The position numbers were made by a program, and so were the translations under genes. Under the pieces are notes generated by a model that saw only the letters and a program-made list of their open reading frames with translations, did not search any database and was not told where the DNA came from. 64,000 bases of DNA from Vogesella margarita (GTDB taxonomy: Bacteria; Pseudomonadota; Gammaproteobacteria; Burkholderiales; Chromobacteriaceae), in the NCBI RefSeq assembly GCF_028548475.1, contig NZ_JAQQLE010000001.1, positions 1 through 64,000 on the forward strand, written 5' to 3'. The stretch's first letter is position 1, and each line of letters begins with the position of its first letter. Positions 26,645-36,834 of the stretch are shown here, piece after piece.

Positions 26645-27787
26645 ATGTCCAATCTTTCGTCATCCGTCGGCATCGTCACGCCGCAGCACGCGGATTTTGC
26701 CACGCCCTTGCCGCTCAATAGCGGCCATGTGCTGGCGTCGTATCGCCTGACTTTTGAAACCTACGGCACGCTGAATGCCGCGCGCAGCAATGGCATTCTG
26801 ATCTGCCACGCGCTGTCCGGCCACCACCACGTCGCCGGCCGCTACAGCCCGGACGACAAGGCCGCCGGCTGGTGGGACAACATGGTCGGCCCCGGCAAGC
26901 CCATCGACACCAACCGTTTCTTCGTGGTCGGGGTCAACAATCTCGGCGGCTGCCACGGCAGCACCGGCCCGTCCAGCATCGATCCGGATTGCGGCCAACC
27001 CTGGGGCTCGCGCTTTCCGGTAATGACCGTGCCGGACTGGGTCACCGCGCAGGCGCGCCTCGCCGACCGTCTCGGCATCGACCGCTGGGCGGCGGTGATC
27101 GGCGGCAGCCTCGGCGGCATGCAGGCGCTGCAGTGGAGCATCGACTACCCGGAACGCATCGCTCACGCGCTGGTGATCGCCTCGGCGCCCAAGCTGTCGG
27201 CGCAGAACATCGCCTTCAATGACGTGGCGCGGCAGGCGATCATCACCGACCCCGACTTCCTCGGCGGCGACTTCTACGCCGCCGGCACCATTCCGCGCCG
27301 CGGCCTGCGCCTGGCGCGCATGCTGGGCCACATCACCTACCTGTCCGACGACGGCATGGGCGAGAAATTCGGCCGCATGCTGCGCTCCGGCGAGTACCAG
27401 TTCGGCTACGACGTGGAGTTCGAGATCGAGAGCTACCTGCGCTACCAGGGCGACAAGTTCTCCGACTACTTCGACGCCAATACCTACCTGCTGATGACCA
27501 AGGCGCTGGACTACTTCGACCCGGCCAAGGATTACGGTGGTGATCTGGTGGCGGCGCTGAAAAAGGCGACGGCCAGCTTCCTGGTGGCCAGCTTCACCAG
27601 CGACTGGCGCTTCTCGCCGGAACGCTCGCGCGAGACGGTGAAGGCGCTGATCGCCGCCGGCAAGCGCGTCAGCTACGGCGAGATCGAGTCGGTGCACGGC
27701 CACGACGCCTTCCTGATGACCGACCAGCCCTACGTCGACCTGATGCAGGCCTATCTGGACCGCGTGGCCGAGGAGGTGAACGCATGA
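26645..27787 (+). CDS. metX: Homoserine O-acyltransferase MetX
   Basis: A 380-residue alpha/beta-hydrolase-fold enzyme acylating homoserine for methionine synthesis. The nucleophile is in [13 protein letters not shown] near residue 155, with [11 protein letters not shown] and [10 protein letters not shown] near the C-terminus supplying Asp and His. [15 protein letters not shown] near 98 is a strong family marker. Many proteobacterial MetX enzymes prefer succinyl-CoA, so acetyl versus succinyl specificity is open. The ATG at 26645 follows AAGAGGC. It overlaps metW by 4 nt. The 174-nt leader shows no riboswitch I can recognise. Confidence 0.94.
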   Translation: MSNLSSSVGIVTPQHADFATPLPLNSGHVLASYRLTFETYGTLNAARSNGILICHALSGHHHVAGRYSPDDKAAGWWDNMVGPGKPIDTNRFFVVGVNNLGGCHGSTGPSSIDPDCGQPWGSRFPVMTVPDWVTAQARLADRLGIDRWAAVIGGSLGGMQALQWSIDYPERIAHALVIASAPKLSAQNIAFNDVARQAIITDPDFLGGDFYAAGTIPRRGLRLARMLGHITYLSDDGMGEKFGRMLRSGEYQFGYDVEFEIESYLRYQGDKFSDYFDANTYLLMTKALDYFDPAKDYGGDLVAALKKATASFLVASFTSDWRFSPERSRETVKALIAAGKRVSYGEIESVHGHDAFLMTDQPYVDLMQAYLDRVAEEVNA

Positions 27788-28380
27788 CGACCCTGACAAC
27801 ATTGCGCCCCGATCTGCAGCTGATCGCCGACTGGGTGGCCCCGGCCAGCCGCGTGCTGGACCTCGGCTGCGGCGAGGGTGAGCTCTTGGCCTGGCTGCAG
27901 CAGCACAAGCAGGTCAACGGCTACGGCGTCGATTTCGACGTGAACAACGTGGTGCGCTGCGTGAAGGCCGGCGTCAACGCCATCCAGGGCGACCTGGAGG
28001 CGGGCTTGGCCGAATTCGAGGATCAGCGCTTCGAGCACGTGGTGCTGTCGCAGACCATCCAGGCGATGCAGCACACCGAGGAGATCCTGCAGGAGATGCT
28101 CAGGGTTGGCCGCGAGGCCATCGTCACCTTCCCCAACTTCGGCTACTGGCAGAACCGCTGGCAGATCATGCAGGGCCACATGCCGGTGTCCGACGACATG
28201 CCCTACCAGTGGTACAACACGCCCAACATCCACTGGTGCATGCTGGGCGACTTCGAGAACCTGTGCGCCAAGAACCACATCCGCGTGCTGGAGCGGGTGG
28301 TGATGACGCACGGCCGGCAGGTGAACTTCCTGCCCAATCTGCGCGGCAGCCTGGCGTTTTACCGCGTCGGCCGTGTCTGA
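27784..28380 (+). CDS. metW: Methionine biosynthesis protein MetW
   Basis: A 198-residue SAM-methyltransferase-fold protein with the motif [16 protein letters not shown] near residue 22. [17 protein letters not shown] near 84 and [18 protein letters not shown] near 118 are MetW hallmarks. MetW is needed with MetX for acyl-homoserine formation in several proteobacteria. The start overlaps the metX stop (ATGA), so synthesis is coupled. Confidence 0.94.
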   Translation: MTTLTTLRPDLQLIADWVAPASRVLDLGCGEGELLAWLQQHKQVNGYGVDFDVNNVVRCVKAGVNAIQGDLEAGLAEFEDQRFEHVVLSQTIQAMQHTEEILQEMLRVGREAIVTFPNFGYWQNRWQIMQGHMPVSDDMPYQWYNTPNIHWCMLGDFENLCAKNHIRVLERVVMTHGRQVNFLPNLRGSLAFYRVGRV

Positions 28381-28415
28381 CGCGCAACCGGCCGGGGTTC
28401 GCCCCCGGCGGCTTC

Positions 28416-28441
28416 AGGGCGCGTGATCCGCGCTCTTTTTA
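28416..28441 (+). terminator. Rho-independent terminator of metXW
   Basis: GCGCG (28419-28423) pairs with CGCGC (28429-28433), extended by AGG/TCT-type pairs, and is followed by TCTTTTTAT. It lies 36 nt after metW. Confidence 0.65.
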
Positions 28442-28464
28442 TTTGGCAGGGACAGGAAGGGTAG

Positions 28465-30057
28465 ATGGCTGATTTTCGCAAGAGCGGCGCGTGGCGCATG
28501 TTGATGATCGGGGTGCTGGGCTTTGCCAGCGGCCTGCCGCTGGCGCTGTCCGGCACCGCGATGCAGGCGTGGCTGACGGTGGACGGTCTCGACATCGCCA
28601 CCATCGGCTTCCTGAGCCTGGTCGGCCTGCCGTACACCTTCAAGTTCCTGTGGGCGCCGCTGATGGACCGCTTCGAGCCGCCGTGGCTGGGGCGCCGCCG
28701 CGGCTGGCTGGTGCTGTCGCAGCTGGGCATCGCCGCCACGCTGGCGCTGATGTCCCGGACCTCGCCGGCGCACGGCATCCAGGCGTTCGCGCTGCTGGCG
28801 GTGCTGCTGTCCTTTCTGTCCGCGTCACAGGACGTGGTGATCGACGCCTACCGCACCGACGTGCTGGCGCCGCAGGAACGCGGCCTCGGCTCCTCGCTGG
28901 GGGTGTTCGGCTACCGGCTGGCGATGATCCTGTCCGGCGGTATCGCGATGGTGTGGGCCGATCCGGTCAGCGGTAGCGGCCTGAACTGGAACGGCATCTA
29001 CCTGCTGATGGCGGGGCTGATGCTGGCGGCGGCGCTGGTGTCGCTGTTGCTGGTGCCGGCGGTGCCGGCCGGCAATGTCGCGCCGCACAGCAACGCGCGC
29101 AACGACCTGAAAGGCTTTGTCGCGGTGCTGCTGGCGGTGGTGGTCGGCTACCAGTTCACCTCCCGCGTCGGCGCGCCGCTGGCCGACGCCGTGCTGTCGC
29201 CGCTGTTCGGCACGGCCCCTGCCTCTGCTGCCAACCTTGCGTCGCCGCCCAACCCGGACCAGAAAAAATGGGTCGACCTGCTGACCCTGCTGATTGGCAT
29301 GGCGGTGACCATCCCGCTGGCGTGGTGGGCGGCGCGGCGCGCGCGCTTCGAGACGCTGAACCGCTCGCTGGGCAACTACTTCAGCATGGAGGCGGCCGGC
29401 GCCTTCCTGGCGCTCATCATCCTCTACAAGCTGGGCGACGCCTTTGCCGGCGCGCTGACCACCACCTTTTTGCTCAAGGGCGTCGGCTTTGCCCAGGCCG
29501 AGATCGGCGTGGTCAACAAGGTGATCGGCATCTGGCTGACCATCGTCGGCGCGCTGGCCGGCGGTGCGCTGATGATGAAACTGGGGCTGTTCCGCTCGCT
29601 GCTGCTGTTCGGCGTGCTGCAGCTGTTGTCCAATCTCGGTTTCTGGCTGGTGGCGGTGTCGGGCAAGGGCGCCTGGGGCGGCTTCTCGCTGCCGCCGTTC
29701 GACTGGGGACTGGTGGCGCTGCACGAGGCCACCGCTGTCGACAACCTGCTGCTGTTCGCGGTCAGCATCGAGAACCTGACCGCCGGCATGGGCACCGCCG
29801 CCTTCGTCGCCTTCCTGATGGCGCTGTGCAACCAGAAATTCACCGCCACCCAGTTCGCGCTGCTGTCGGCGTTTTCCGCCATCGGCCGCGTGTGGGTCGG
29901 GCCGATGTCCGGGGTACTGGCCGCAAGCGTCGGCTGGCCGGCGTTCTTCCTGTTCTCGACGGTGATGGCGCTGCCGGGGCTGCTGATGCTGTGCTATCTG
30001 CGCGGGCGCATCCAGGCGCTGGACGTGCCGCGCGGCGCGCTGCCGGCGGACGATTGA
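28465..30057 (+). CDS. ampG: AmpG-type muropeptide permease
   Basis: A 530-residue major facilitator importing anhydro-muropeptides for cell-wall recycling. AmpG markers are GFASGLPLALSGTAMQAWL near residue 18, LPYTFKFLWAPLMDRF near 55 and SASQDVVIDAYRTDVL near 118. It has about 14 helices; the segment near residues 250-275 between helices is a soluble loop. It follows metW after a terminator and has AGGGTAG-type spacing before the ATG. Confidence 0.93.
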   Translation: MADFRKSGAWRMLMIGVLGFASGLPLALSGTAMQAWLTVDGLDIATIGFLSLVGLPYTFKFLWAPLMDRFEPPWLGRRRGWLVLSQLGIAATLALMSRTSPAHGIQAFALLAVLLSFLSASQDVVIDAYRTDVLAPQERGLGSSLGVFGYRLAMILSGGIAMVWADPVSGSGLNWNGIYLLMAGLMLAAALVSLLLVPAVPAGNVAPHSNARNDLKGFVAVLLAVVVGYQFTSRVGAPLADAVLSPLFGTAPASAANLASPPNPDQKKWVDLLTLLIGMAVTIPLAWWAARRARFETLNRSLGNYFSMEAAGAFLALIILYKLGDAFAGALTTTFLLKGVGFAQAEIGVVNKVIGIWLTIVGALAGGALMMKLGLFRSLLLFGVLQLLSNLGFWLVAVSGKGAWGGFSLPPFDWGLVALHEATAVDNLLLFAVSIENLTAGMGTAAFVAFLMALCNQKFTATQFALLSAFSAIGRVWVGPMSGVLAASVGWPAFFLFSTVMALPGLLMLCYLRGRIQALDVPRGALPADD

Positions 30058-30091
30058 GCCACACCGCAAACCGATTCAAGGAGTCCGAAAC

Positions 30092-30418
30092 ATGAAAGGC
30101 AAGACCATGGCACTGGCGCTGCTGCTGGCGGCGGGCACGCTGCAGGCGCAGACGGTGGATCAGCAACTGCTGTCGGCGCAGATGGCGTACCAGAGTGCCG
30201 ACAGCCGGCTGGAGAGCGCGCGGCGGCAGAAACAGCAGGCGGAGGCGGAGCAAAGGTTGGCCGCACAGCGGCTGGAGCAGGCGCAGCAACAGCTGGCGCA
30301 GGCCAATCTGCAGTTGCAGCAGGCCGACAGTCAGTTGCTGGCGGCGGAAGGCGGCCTGCAGCAGGCGCAGCAGGTATTGAAGGACGCCTGGCAGCAGAAG
30401 GAAGCGGCGCAGCAGTAA
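30092..30418 (+). CDS. Small exported coiled-coil protein
   Basis: A 108-residue protein. A signal peptide (MKGKTMALALLLAAGTLQAQ) precedes an uninterrupted Q/A/E/L-rich helix with heptad spacing, predicted to be a periplasmic coiled coil resembling Lpp-like or YfgL-linked helical proteins, though I recognise no family. AAGGAG precedes the ATG by 8 nt. An exact copy of the dispersed 13-mer encodes QRLAA at residues 54-58. The 34-nt gap from ampG suggests cotranscription. Confidence 0.75.
   Translation: MKGKTMALALLLAAGTLQAQTVDQQLLSAQMAYQSADSRLESARRQKQQAEAEQRLAAQRLEQAQQQLAQANLQLQQADSQLLAAEGGLQQAQQVLKDAWQQKEAAQQ
30253..30265 (+). repeat. Dispersed 13-mer AAGGTTGGCCGCA (exact, in coiled-coil gene)
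   Basis: Exact copy, sense to the gene, read as Arg-Leu-Ala-Ala with AGG and TTG codons. Confidence 0.95.
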
Positions 30419-30514
30419 GGCCGACCGCCCGCCGTTCAGGGCATGGGTGTGGCCAGCGGCCGCGCGGGGCGACCGTGGCCGGGAGTGCCGCGCGGCAAGG
30501 CGCGGCGACGTCGC

Positions 30515-31159
30515 TCAGGCGTTGACGCCGTACTGGGCGCGGTAGGCGCGTACCGCTTCCAGGTTGTCGGCCAGCTCCGGGCTGCCTTCGAGGAAGCCGA
30601 GCAGGTCGTGCAGGTTGGCAATCGCCACCACCGGCAGGTTGAAGTCGCGGGCGACTTCCTGCACCGCCGACAGCTCGCCGGTGCCTCGTTCCATGCGGTC
30701 CAGCGCGATGGCGACGCCGGCCGGCTCGGCACCGGCGGCGCGGATCAGCTGTACCGATTCGCGCACTGAGGTGCCGGCGGAGATCACATCGTCGATGATC
30801 AGTACCTTGCCCTTGAGCGGCGCACCGACCAGGGTGCCGCCTTCGCCGTGATCCTTGGCTTCCTTGCGGTTGTAGGCGAACGGCACGTTGCGGCCCTGTT
30901 CGGCCAGCGCCATCGACGCGGCGGCGGCGAGGATGATGCCCTTGTAGGCCGGCCCGAAGATCATGTCGAACTCAACGCCGCTGCTGCTGATGGATTTTGC
31001 ATAAAAACGCGACAGCTGCAGTACGCTGTCGCCATCATTGAACAGGCCGGCGTTGAAGAAGTACGGCGAGGTGCGTCCGGCTTTGGTGACGAATGCGCCA
31101 AAACGCAATACCTGCTTGCTCAGCGCAAAACGAATAAAATCCTGACGAAAATCGCTCAT
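30515..31159 (-). CDS. pyrE: Orotate phosphoribosyltransferase
   Basis: A 214-residue enzyme joining orotate to PRPP in pyrimidine synthesis. Motifs are [14 protein letters not shown] near residue 27, [13 protein letters not shown] near 68, the flexible loop [17 protein letters not shown] near 97, and the PRPP-binding [17 protein letters not shown] near 120. AAGAGG is 9 nt before the ATG at 31159; an ATG two codons earlier is too close to it. It diverges from the exonuclease III gene. Confidence 0.95.
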   Translation of the reverse strand: MSDFRQDFIRFALSKQVLRFGAFVTKAGRTSPYFFNAGLFNDGDSVLQLSRFYAKSISSSGVEFDMIFGPAYKGIILAAAASMALAEQGRNVPFAYNRKEAKDHGEGGTLVGAPLKGKVLIIDDVISAGTSVRESVQLIRAAGAEPAGVAIALDRMERGTGELSAVQEVARDFNLPVVAIANLHDLLGFLEGSPELADNLEAVRAYRAQYGVNA

Positions 31160-31234
31160 TTCCATATGCCTCTTTAATGATTAACACTTTGACGTGCCTG
31201 AAAAATTGCCGGCAAGGATACCACGGGAGACCCC

Positions 31235-32008
31235 ATGCTTCGAATCGTTTCCGCCAACCTCAACGGCATCCGCTCTGCCGACAAGAAGGGCTTTTTTGAC
31301 TGGCTGGCCGGGCACAATGCCGATTTTGTCTGCGTGCAGGAGCTGAAGGCGCAGGCCGGCGACCTGTCGCCGCGGATGCAGAATCCGGACGGCCTGACCG
31401 GCTACTTCCATTACGCCGACAAGAAGGGCTACAGCGGCGTTGGCATCTACACCCGCCACCAGCCGGACGCGGTCACCATCGGCCTCGGCGTGGACTGGAT
31501 CGATGCCGAAGGCCGCTATCTGCAGGTCGATCGCGGCAATTTGTCGGTGATTTCGCTGTACCTGCCGTCCGGCTCCAGCAGCGACGAACGCCAGGACGTG
31601 AAATTCCGCTTCCTCGACGTGTTCAAGCCGCACCTGGACCAGCTGCGCGCGCAGGGCCGTGACGTGGTGATCTGTGGCGACTGGAACATCGCCCACCAGG
31701 AGATCGACCTCAAGAACTGGAAGGGCAACGTCAAGAATTCCGGCTTCCTGCCGGAAGAACGCGCGTGGATGACGCAGCTGCTGAACGACGGCTGGTGCGA
31801 CGTGTGGCGCCGCCTGTATCCGGAGGCGCCGGGCTACAGCTGGTGGAGCAACCGCGGCCAGGCCTACGCCAAGGACGTCGGCTGGCGTATCGACTACCAC
31901 ATCGTGACGCCGTCGCTGATGGCACAGGCGCACAGCGCCAGCGTCTATAAAGACGAAAAGTTCTCCGACCATGCACCGTTGACGGTGGACTACAATATGA
32001 CGTTCTAA
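31235..32008 (+). CDS. xthA: Exodeoxyribonuclease III (AP endonuclease)
   Basis: A 257-residue ExoIII-type enzyme cutting abasic sites in base-excision repair. Motifs are SANLNGIRSADKKGF, VCVQELKAQ (metal-binding Glu near residue 34), GDWNIAHQEIDLKNW near 150, and the catalytic SDHAPLTVDY near the C-terminus. The last 14 codons before the final four residues (31952-31993) are exactly repeated at 33654-33695, after the next gene. The present C-terminus NMTF differs from the ending in the second copy, which suggests its 3' end was replaced when the intervening gene arrived. Confidence 0.94.
   Translation: MLRIVSANLNGIRSADKKGFFDWLAGHNADFVCVQELKAQAGDLSPRMQNPDGLTGYFHYADKKGYSGVGIYTRHQPDAVTIGLGVDWIDAEGRYLQVDRGNLSVISLYLPSGSSSDERQDVKFRFLDVFKPHLDQLRAQGRDVVICGDWNIAHQEIDLKNWKGNVKNSGFLPEERAWMTQLLNDGWCDVWRRLYPEAPGYSWWSNRGQAYAKDVGWRIDYHIVTPSLMAQAHSASVYKDEKFSDHAPLTVDYNMTF
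31952..31993 (+). repeat. 42-bp direct repeat, left copy (3' end of xthA)
   Basis: Identical to 33654-33695. It encodes the conserved DEKFSDHAPLTVDY of ExoIII. The two copies flank the diguanylate cyclase gene. Confidence 0.95.
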
Positions 32009-32083
32009 AAACCAAAATGGGTCACACATGGACTCGCTTTGGATCTATTCCAGGCGAGCTGTCCCAAACTTGATAGGCCAGAC

Positions 32084-33529
32084 ATGCGTTTTTCTACCAG
32101 ACGATGGATCGTCTTGCTGGCGAGTTGTTGCGCAACGCAACTGTGGGCCGCTGGAGCCGTGCTGAAGCTGACCGATGCCCAGCAGCAATGGCTGACCCAG
32201 CACCAGCAGCGACAAATCAAGTATTGCTTCAATGCTAACTGGGCGCCCTATGACTCCCTGAAAGATGGCAAGCCACAGGGTATCTTCCATGACTACTTGG
32301 GCATCTTTACCCAGCGTCTCGGTATCGAGTTCGTTCCGCACATCACCCCCGACTGGACCGCGGCGCTGGCCGCGGTCCAGCGTGGCGACTGTGCTTTCCT
32401 CGTCGGGGCGGTGAAGACGCCGGAGCGTGAAGCCTTTCTCAATTTCACCAGCCCCTACTTCAGCATGTACAACGTGCTGGTGGCCAAGCCGGACAAGCCC
32501 TTTATCGGCTCGCTGGACAGCCTCAACGGCAAGAGCATTTCCGGCCCGAGAAACGGTGCGGTGATGCAATGGCTGGCGAAAGAGCATCCTGGTATCAAGC
32601 AGGTCAACGTGGTCACTGGCGACGAAACGCTGGCCCTGGTCATGGAAGACAAGGCCTATGCTGCGGTTTCCCCGCTCGACTCCTTCGTGGCCGACTACAA
32701 ATGGCAGATACACAATCTCAAGATCATCGGCAAGCTGGACTACCCGTATCCCATTTCGGTTGCCGTGCGCAAGGATCAGCCTGAACTGTTCAGCCTGATG
32801 GAGGTGGCGGTCAACAGCCTGGGCGAGGCCGATCATGCCGCAATCACCCGCAAGTACCAGAGCTTCACGGTGGTAGAGGAGGTGGACTACCGCAAGCTGG
32901 CCGGTATTGTGGCGGTGGCGCTGGCCTTGATCGGCTATCTCTATTATTCCAACCGCCGCCTGAGCGGGGAAATTGCCCGCCGCCAACGTGCCGAAGCAGA
33001 GCTCGTACATCTGGCCCATCATGATGCGTTGACCGGTCTGCCCTCCCTGCGTATGGGGATGGCTCAACTTGATGCTGCGCTACTGCGTAGCCAGCGGACA
33101 CGGAAATTGGTCGGTGTACTGTTTATTGACCTGGACGGCTTCAAGGCGGTTAACGACAACTGGGGGCATCAGGCGGGCGATGCCTTGCTCAAACAGGCCG
33201 CCTTGGCCATCCAGTCGAGTTTGCGCTCCAGCGACATGGCGGCTCGCATCGGTGGTGACGAGTTCATTGTGCTGCTTGAAGATGCCGACAAGGTTGAGGA
33301 CATGATGGTGGTTGGCCGCAAAATCCAGCAGGCACTGGCGTGCACCTTTTCTGTGGGCGAGGCATCGGTGCAGGTAACGGCCAGCATTGGACTGGCGGTG
33401 CATCCGCTTCACGCCAACGATGCGGAAAGCCTGATGAAAATGGCCGATCAGGCCATGTACGAGGCCAAACGCGCGGGGAAAAACACGGTGCAGATGGCGA
33501 ACAACATAAGGCAGGAGCAGGCAGGGTAG
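32084..33529 (+). CDS. Periplasmic-binding-domain diguanylate cyclase
   Basis: A 481-residue c-di-GMP synthase. A signal/anchor (MRFSTRRWIVLLASCCATQLWA) precedes a bacterial extracellular solute-binding (SBP_bac_3) sensor (about 35-255; FNANWAPYDSLKDGKPQGIF is its start). A membrane helix (about 278-296) and a GGDEF domain follow, with GGDEF near residue 390 and an I-site RSSD five residues before it. The sensor suggests control by a small amino-acid-like ligand. I chose the ATG at 32084; an earlier ATG at 32039 adds residues before the signal. The whole gene sits between 42-bp direct repeats and appears to be an insertion. Confidence 0.88.
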   Translation: MRFSTRRWIVLLASCCATQLWAAGAVLKLTDAQQQWLTQHQQRQIKYCFNANWAPYDSLKDGKPQGIFHDYLGIFTQRLGIEFVPHITPDWTAALAAVQRGDCAFLVGAVKTPEREAFLNFTSPYFSMYNVLVAKPDKPFIGSLDSLNGKSISGPRNGAVMQWLAKEHPGIKQVNVVTGDETLALVMEDKAYAAVSPLDSFVADYKWQIHNLKIIGKLDYPYPISVAVRKDQPELFSLMEVAVNSLGEADHAAITRKYQSFTVVEEVDYRKLAGIVAVALALIGYLYYSNRRLSGEIARRQRAEAELVHLAHHDALTGLPSLRMGMAQLDAALLRSQRTRKLVGVLFIDLDGFKAVNDNWGHQAGDALLKQAALAIQSSLRSSDMAARIGGDEFIVLLEDADKVEDMMVVGRKIQQALACTFSVGEASVQVTASIGLAVHPLHANDAESLMKMADQAMYEAKRAGKNTVQMANNIRQEQAG

Positions 33530-33653
33530 AAGAGGAGATTTGCATAGCGGATGTCTCGGCGCTGGCCGCTCCTTTAGCTGGTTTTCTCGGGTTGATATGC
33601 TCAAAATTTTGTCGGAAATAACGATACGTCGTGTGTGCTGCCAGTGCGTACGG

Positions 33654-33695
33654 GACGAAAAGTTCTCCGACCATGCACCGTTGACGGTGGACTAC
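33654..33695 (+). repeat. 42-bp direct repeat, right copy (orphan xthA 3' end)
   Basis: Identical to 31952-31993. Read in the ExoIII frame it continues to DYDRSE and a TGA at 33708-33710 that overlaps the ATG of the next gene. It therefore looks like the ancestral xthA terminus. The 124 nt between the cyclase stop and this copy show no gene. Confidence 0.92.
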
Positions 33696-33709
33696 GACAG
33701 GAGTGAGTG

Positions 33710-34306
33710 ATGCTGGACGATGACGACGTGTTCCTGATTACCGTGCCCGGCTGGGGCAACTCCGGCGCCAGCCACTGGCAGAGTTACTGGGAAGTGCTGT
33801 ATCCACTGGCGCGGCGGGTGGAGCAGGACGATTGGCTGTACCCGACGCGTGACGCCTGGGTGCAAAGGTTGGCCGCGACGGTGGCGGACTGCGACGGCAA
33901 GGTGGTGATCGCCGCGCACAGTCTCGGCTGTCACACTACGGTGGAGTGGCTGGGCCAGGCCAGCCTGTTGGAGCAGAAAAAGGTGAAGGGCGTGCTGCTG
34001 GTGGCGCCGCCGGCGCTGCCGATCACGCCGCAGCGCGCCGCCGCCAGTGGCGAGCTGCCGCCGGGGGCGCCGCTGCCCGACTTTGCCGGCTTTGCCGCGC
34101 CGCGCGAACTGCGCCTGCCGGTGCCGGCGCGGCTGGTGGCCAGCCACGACGACCTGTTCTGCGACTGGACGGAGGCGGAGGCGCTGGCCGCGTGCTGGCA
34201 GGTGCCGCTGCTCAGCGCCGGTAACAGCGGCCACATGGGCAGCAACAGCGGGCTTGGCGACTGGAAGGCCGGCCAGCGCCTGATCCAGCAGCTGATTCTC
34301 GACTGA
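33710..34306 (+). CDS. RBBP9/YdeN-family serine hydrolase
   Basis: A 198-residue alpha/beta hydrolase of the RBBP9 family. VPGWGNSGASHWQSYW opens the domain, the nucleophile serine is in AAHSLGCHTTVEW near residue 72, and the catalytic Asp and His are in ASHDDLFC near 145 and NSGHMG near 170. The substrate is unknown. AGGAG lies 6 nt before the ATG at 33710; GTG at 33707 is too close. A 12-of-13 copy of the dispersed motif (33865-33877) encodes QRLAA. The preceding orphan xthA end implies it once followed xthA directly. Confidence 0.85.
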   Translation: MLDDDDVFLITVPGWGNSGASHWQSYWEVLYPLARRVEQDDWLYPTRDAWVQRLAATVADCDGKVVIAAHSLGCHTTVEWLGQASLLEQKKVKGVLLVAPPALPITPQRAAASGELPPGAPLPDFAGFAAPRELRLPVPARLVASHDDLFCDWTEAEALAACWQVPLLSAGNSGHMGSNSGLGDWKAGQRLIQQLILD

Positions 34307-34335
34307 GCGCGGTCGCGCCTTGCGGCTAACCTTGA

Positions 34336-34369
34336 AACAACAATCCCCGCCGCGGCGGGGATTGTTGTT
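34336..34369. terminator. Bidirectional terminator between hydrolase and sulfurtransferase genes
   Basis: A 16-bp perfect stem (34336-34351 with 34354-34369) between convergent genes has A/T-rich arm ends, so it can act both ways. A one-mismatch copy of the dispersed 13-mer (34321-34333) abuts it. Confidence 0.88.
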
Positions 34370-34390
34370 GTGCAGACATTGAACCGGTGC

Positions 34391-35233
34391 TCAGGCGCCG
34401 GTGGCCACCGGGCGCGTCGGGTCGCTGCACCACTCGCTCCACGAGCCGGCGTACAGCCGCGCGCCGCTGAGGCCGGCGTACTCCAGCGCCAGCTTGTTGT
34501 GGCAGGCGGTGACGCCGCTGCCGCAGGACAGGATTACCTGCCCGGCCGGGGTGCCGTCCAGCAGCGCCAGCCATTCGGCACGCAGCTGCGCGGCCGGTTT
34601 GAACAGGCCGTCGCCGCCGAGGTTGTCCATGAAGAAGCGGTTCTTGGCGCCGGGGATGTGGCCGCCGACCGGGTCCAGCGTCTCGTTCTCGCCGGCAAAG
34701 CGGTCCGGTGCGCGGGCGTCGACCAGCTGGTACTGCGGCGTGCACAGGTTGGCCGCAATCTCGTCCAGCAGCACCACGCTTTCCTGCGGCGTGCCCATGC
34801 TGAAGCGGGTGGCGTTGCGTTCCGGCGCGGCGGTGTCCAGCGCGCCGCCGGCCTGCTGCCAAGCCTGGATGCCGCCATCCAGCACCGCGACATTGACGTG
34901 GCCCAGCCAGCGCAGCAGCCACCAGGCGCGGGCGGCGAACATGCCGCCGGCGTCGTCGTAGGCCACCACCTGGGTGTCCGGGCCGATGCCGAGCGCGCCG
35001 AGGTTGACCGCCAGGCGCTGTCCGTCCGGCAGCGGGTGACGGCCGTTGCTGCCGTTCTTGGTGCCGGACAGGTGGTAATCGAGATGCAGGTAGTGCGCGC
35101 CGGGCAGGTGGCCTTCGTCGTAGGCCGCACGGCCGAAGTCGGGGTCGTTGAGGCGGAAACGGCAGTCGAGCAGTACGGTGTGCTGGTCGTCCAGTTGTTG
35201 TAGTTGGCTGGCGGAAATCAGGGTAGTGAACAT
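34391..35233 (-). CDS. sseA: 3-mercaptopyruvate/thiosulfate sulfurtransferase
   Basis: A 280-residue two-domain rhodanese. The N-terminal inactive domain carries LLDCRFRLNDPDFGR and GHLPGAHYLHLD. The C-terminal catalytic domain has the CGSGVTAC loop near residue 235, with CGSG/T typical of mercaptopyruvate sulfurtransferases, and ends ARLYAGSWSEWCSDPTRPVATG. GAGGAG is about 5 nt before the ATG. The one-mismatch 13-mer at 34745-34757 lies antisense within it. Confidence 0.9.
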   Translation of the reverse strand: MFTTLISASQLQQLDDQHTVLLDCRFRLNDPDFGRAAYDEGHLPGAHYLHLDYHLSGTKNGSNGRHPLPDGQRLAVNLGALGIGPDTQVVAYDDAGGMFAARAWWLLRWLGHVNVAVLDGGIQAWQQAGGALDTAAPERNATRFSMGTPQESVVLLDEIAANLCTPQYQLVDARAPDRFAGENETLDPVGGHIPGAKNRFFMDNLGGDGLFKPAAQLRAEWLALLDGTPAGQVILSCGSGVTACHNKLALEYAGLSGARLYAGSWSEWCSDPTRPVATGA

Positions 35234-35376
35234 CAATGCTCCTCGGTCAAGGGTGACGGAGCCGCTTCATAGCCGGTCTGGAGGGTGGACAAGACCGGCT
35301 GGGAAGTGGTTCTGGTGGGTGAACTGAAACGCGGTTCACCTTAGCACCCGCCCGCCATGCCGGCAATGTCATTGCG

Positions 35377-35784
35377 TTAACCGGCGGCCCCCAGCGCGTG
35401 GCGCAGTTGTGCGGCCAGCGTTGGCGAGCCGTGAGCCACTCCCTCGCGCATCGCCGCGCCCCACAGCGGGTTGGGGAAGTGCTTGTCGTCGGCAAAGCGC
35501 GGGATCACGTGCCAGTGCAGGTGCGGCACCATGTTGCCGAAGCTGGCGAGGTTGATCTTGTCCGGGTTCAGCACGTCGCGCAGCGCCTGCTCGGTGCGCA
35601 GCACCCAGTCCAGCACGTGGGCGCGGTCGGCGGGGGCAAGGTCGGTCATTTCCTTCACGTGCGCGTGCCAGATCACGCGGCAGAACGCCGGGTAGTCGGC
35701 ATCGGCCACCAGGATCACCCGCAGCCTGTCGTCGCGGTACAGGATGTCGCCACCGTCCTGGTGGCACAGTTCGCAGTTCATCAT
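35377..35784 (-). CDS. HIT-family nucleotide hydrolase
   Basis: A 135-residue histidine-triad protein. CELCHQDGGDILYRDDRLRVI begins the fold, and the triad HLHWHVIPRF lies near residue 87. HIT proteins hydrolyse or transfer nucleotidyl groups from dinucleotides or nucleotide conjugates. GGAG is 5 nt before the first of two tandem ATGs. The gene follows hemF; between them is an exact 13-mer copy that directly abuts the ribosome-binding site. Confidence 0.88.
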   Translation of the reverse strand: MMNCELCHQDGGDILYRDDRLRVILVADADYPAFCRVIWHAHVKEMTDLAPADRAHVLDWVLRTEQALRDVLNPDKINLASFGNMVPHLHWHVIPRFADDKHFPNPLWGAAMREGVAHGSPTLAAQLRHALGAAG

Positions 35785-35794
35785 TACTTCTCCA

Positions 35795-35807
35795 AAGGTT
35801 GGCCGCA
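35795..35807 (+). repeat. Dispersed 13-mer AAGGTTGGCCGCA (exact, hemF-HIT gap)
   Basis: Exact isolated copy in the 27-nt gap between the hemF stop and the HIT gene start, adjoining the HIT Shine-Dalgarno sequence. Confidence 0.95.
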
Positions 35808-35811
35808 GGGT

Positions 35812-36747
<936 letters not shown>

Positions 36748-36834
36748 TCAACAAGCGCCGATTGTAGCAAATGCGCCTGCCGGCGCCGCGACTGATCACG
36801 CCCGCGCGGCGGGCAGGCTGCGCGGCCGGCGACA

